DNA of 64,000 bases, from the NCBI GenBank assembly GCA_019638615.1, contig JAHBTL010000009.1:62001-126000 (forward strand), written 5' to 3'. The translations under genes were made by a program, and so were the position numbers. This document shows, piece by piece, positions 63,569 through 64,000 of the stretch. A model generated the notes under the pieces. It had not been told where the DNA came from and searched no databases. It saw nothing but the letters and a program-made list of their open reading frames with translations. This DNA comes from Chitinophagaceae bacterium (GTDB lineage Bacteria; Bacteroidota; Bacteroidia; Chitinophagales; Chitinophagaceae). Within the stretch, counting starts at the first letter, position 1; each line of letters begins with the position of its first letter.

Positions 63569-64000
63569 TCACCATCTCACTTCCAAAGCCGCACTGAAAT
63601 ATCTTTTAGGCTGTGAAAACCTTGATATCGTATTTACACCTTCCCTGAAGAAATTTTCAATGTAGGGCAACAGCGCAGGATTGGTCAACTGGCGCAGATC
63701 GTCCCATCGCCAGTATTGCTGATTAAGTATATTATATACGCCAGCCCTTATAGTGATCTTCCGGGTTATATTGTAATAGCCGAGCAAATCGAAAGTGGTA
63801 GCATCCTGCAAAAACAATGAAGGAAATGACCGTTGCACTTCGCGGGTAGGCGTTTTTTCAATAAAGCGGGTTTCCGCTCTTTTCTTGGCGCTAAACATAT
63901 TGGCCTTGAAGCTGGCGCTCCATTTTTCATTTTTTGAGAGATAGTCCAATCCTGCAAAACCTGTTAAGGGCTGCACACCTAACATGCTGGTGCCATAAGA
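63569..64000 (-). CDS. TonB-dependent receptor, haemin/haemoglobin type, C-terminal end
   Basis: The last 144 codons of a barrel that continues past the window edge. Typical strands: GFAGLDYLSKNEKWSASFKANMF, FDLLGYYNITRKITIRAGVYN, then ILNQQYWRWDDLRQ and the terminal PKRYFSAALEVRW ending in an aromatic residue for BAM recognition. The NQQYW-x-WDDLR and PKRYF signatures are those of haemoglobin/transferrin/lactoferrin or haemin receptors (HmuR/HasR group). It heads the operon of five lipoproteins. Confidence 0.85.
   Translation of the reverse strand, partial: SYGTSMLGVQPLTGFAGLDYLSKNEKWSASFKANMFSAKKRAETRFIEKTPTREVQRSFPSLFLQDATTFDLLGYYNITRKITIRAGVYNILNQQYWRWDDLRQLTNPALLPYIENFFREGVNTISRFSQPKRYFSAALEVRW

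Overview
The window looks like chromosome of a Bacteroidota bacterium, most likely a Chitinophagaceae-type soil or gut relative (Chitinophaga, Niastella or Niabella-like). The evidence is three SusC-type receptors (two with a SusD partner), a hybrid two-component regulator of the HTCS class, an ECF sigma/FecR pair, a type IX secretion substrate, many lipoproteins with the AC-KK or SC-NK style lipobox, A-rich leaders without clear Shine-Dalgarno sequences, and TAnnTTTG promoter boxes. No rRNA, tRNA or CRISPR array was seen. Genus is inference.

Layout. 1-3431: 5' end of a SusC receptor followed by two divergent LacI-family regulators with operator-like palindromes between them. 3432-5202: an acetyltransferase, a cluster of REP-like palindromes inside a long inverted repeat, and a putative small RNA. 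5203-18767: a polysaccharide/glycoside utilisation locus on the minus strand (FecR, ECF sigma, SusC, SusD, a DUF4091 glycosidase-like enzyme, an alpha/beta hydrolase, a DUF5107-TPR protein). Relics of a second sigma, FecR, SusC and esterase show that the locus is the remains of a duplicated module. 18812-34079: a plus-strand operon for uptake across the outer membrane with a TonB receptor, a DUF4374 lipoprotein, a second large TonB receptor and six consecutive lipoproteins, three with fasciclin domains and one with TIG domains. 34080-41395: an Rpn nuclease gene bracketed by direct copies of a hairpin, a 1390-residue type IX secreted protein made of three A-B domain pairs, a small DUF6686-like protein, then a REP/RAYT graveyard. 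41396-45243: a siderophore receptor and PepSY reductase-like membrane protein with repeated operator candidates upstream. 45379-55213: a second utilisation locus (HTCS regulator, SusC, SusD, carbohydrate-esterase-like hydrolase). 55539-58025: small genes, a second copy of the putative small RNA, a cupin, a calycin-like lipoprotein and a VapBC-type pair whose toxin has a nonsense codon. 58215-64000: a minus-strand operon with the C-terminus of a haemin/haemoglobin-type TonB receptor and five different lipoproteins.

Functional reading. Almost everything serves capture of large or scarce nutrients at the outer membrane: two SusCD glycan systems with their own regulators (sigma/FecR and HTCS), a siderophore system, a haem-type system and one receptor-lipoprotein cassette of unknown substrate. 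The most unusual items are the duplicated promoter-operator-RNA-terminator element (4883-5005 and 56088-56208), the collapsed duplication around 16.2-18.8 kb, the reciprocal esterase relics, the fasciclin/TIG cassette and the A-B repeat secreted protein.
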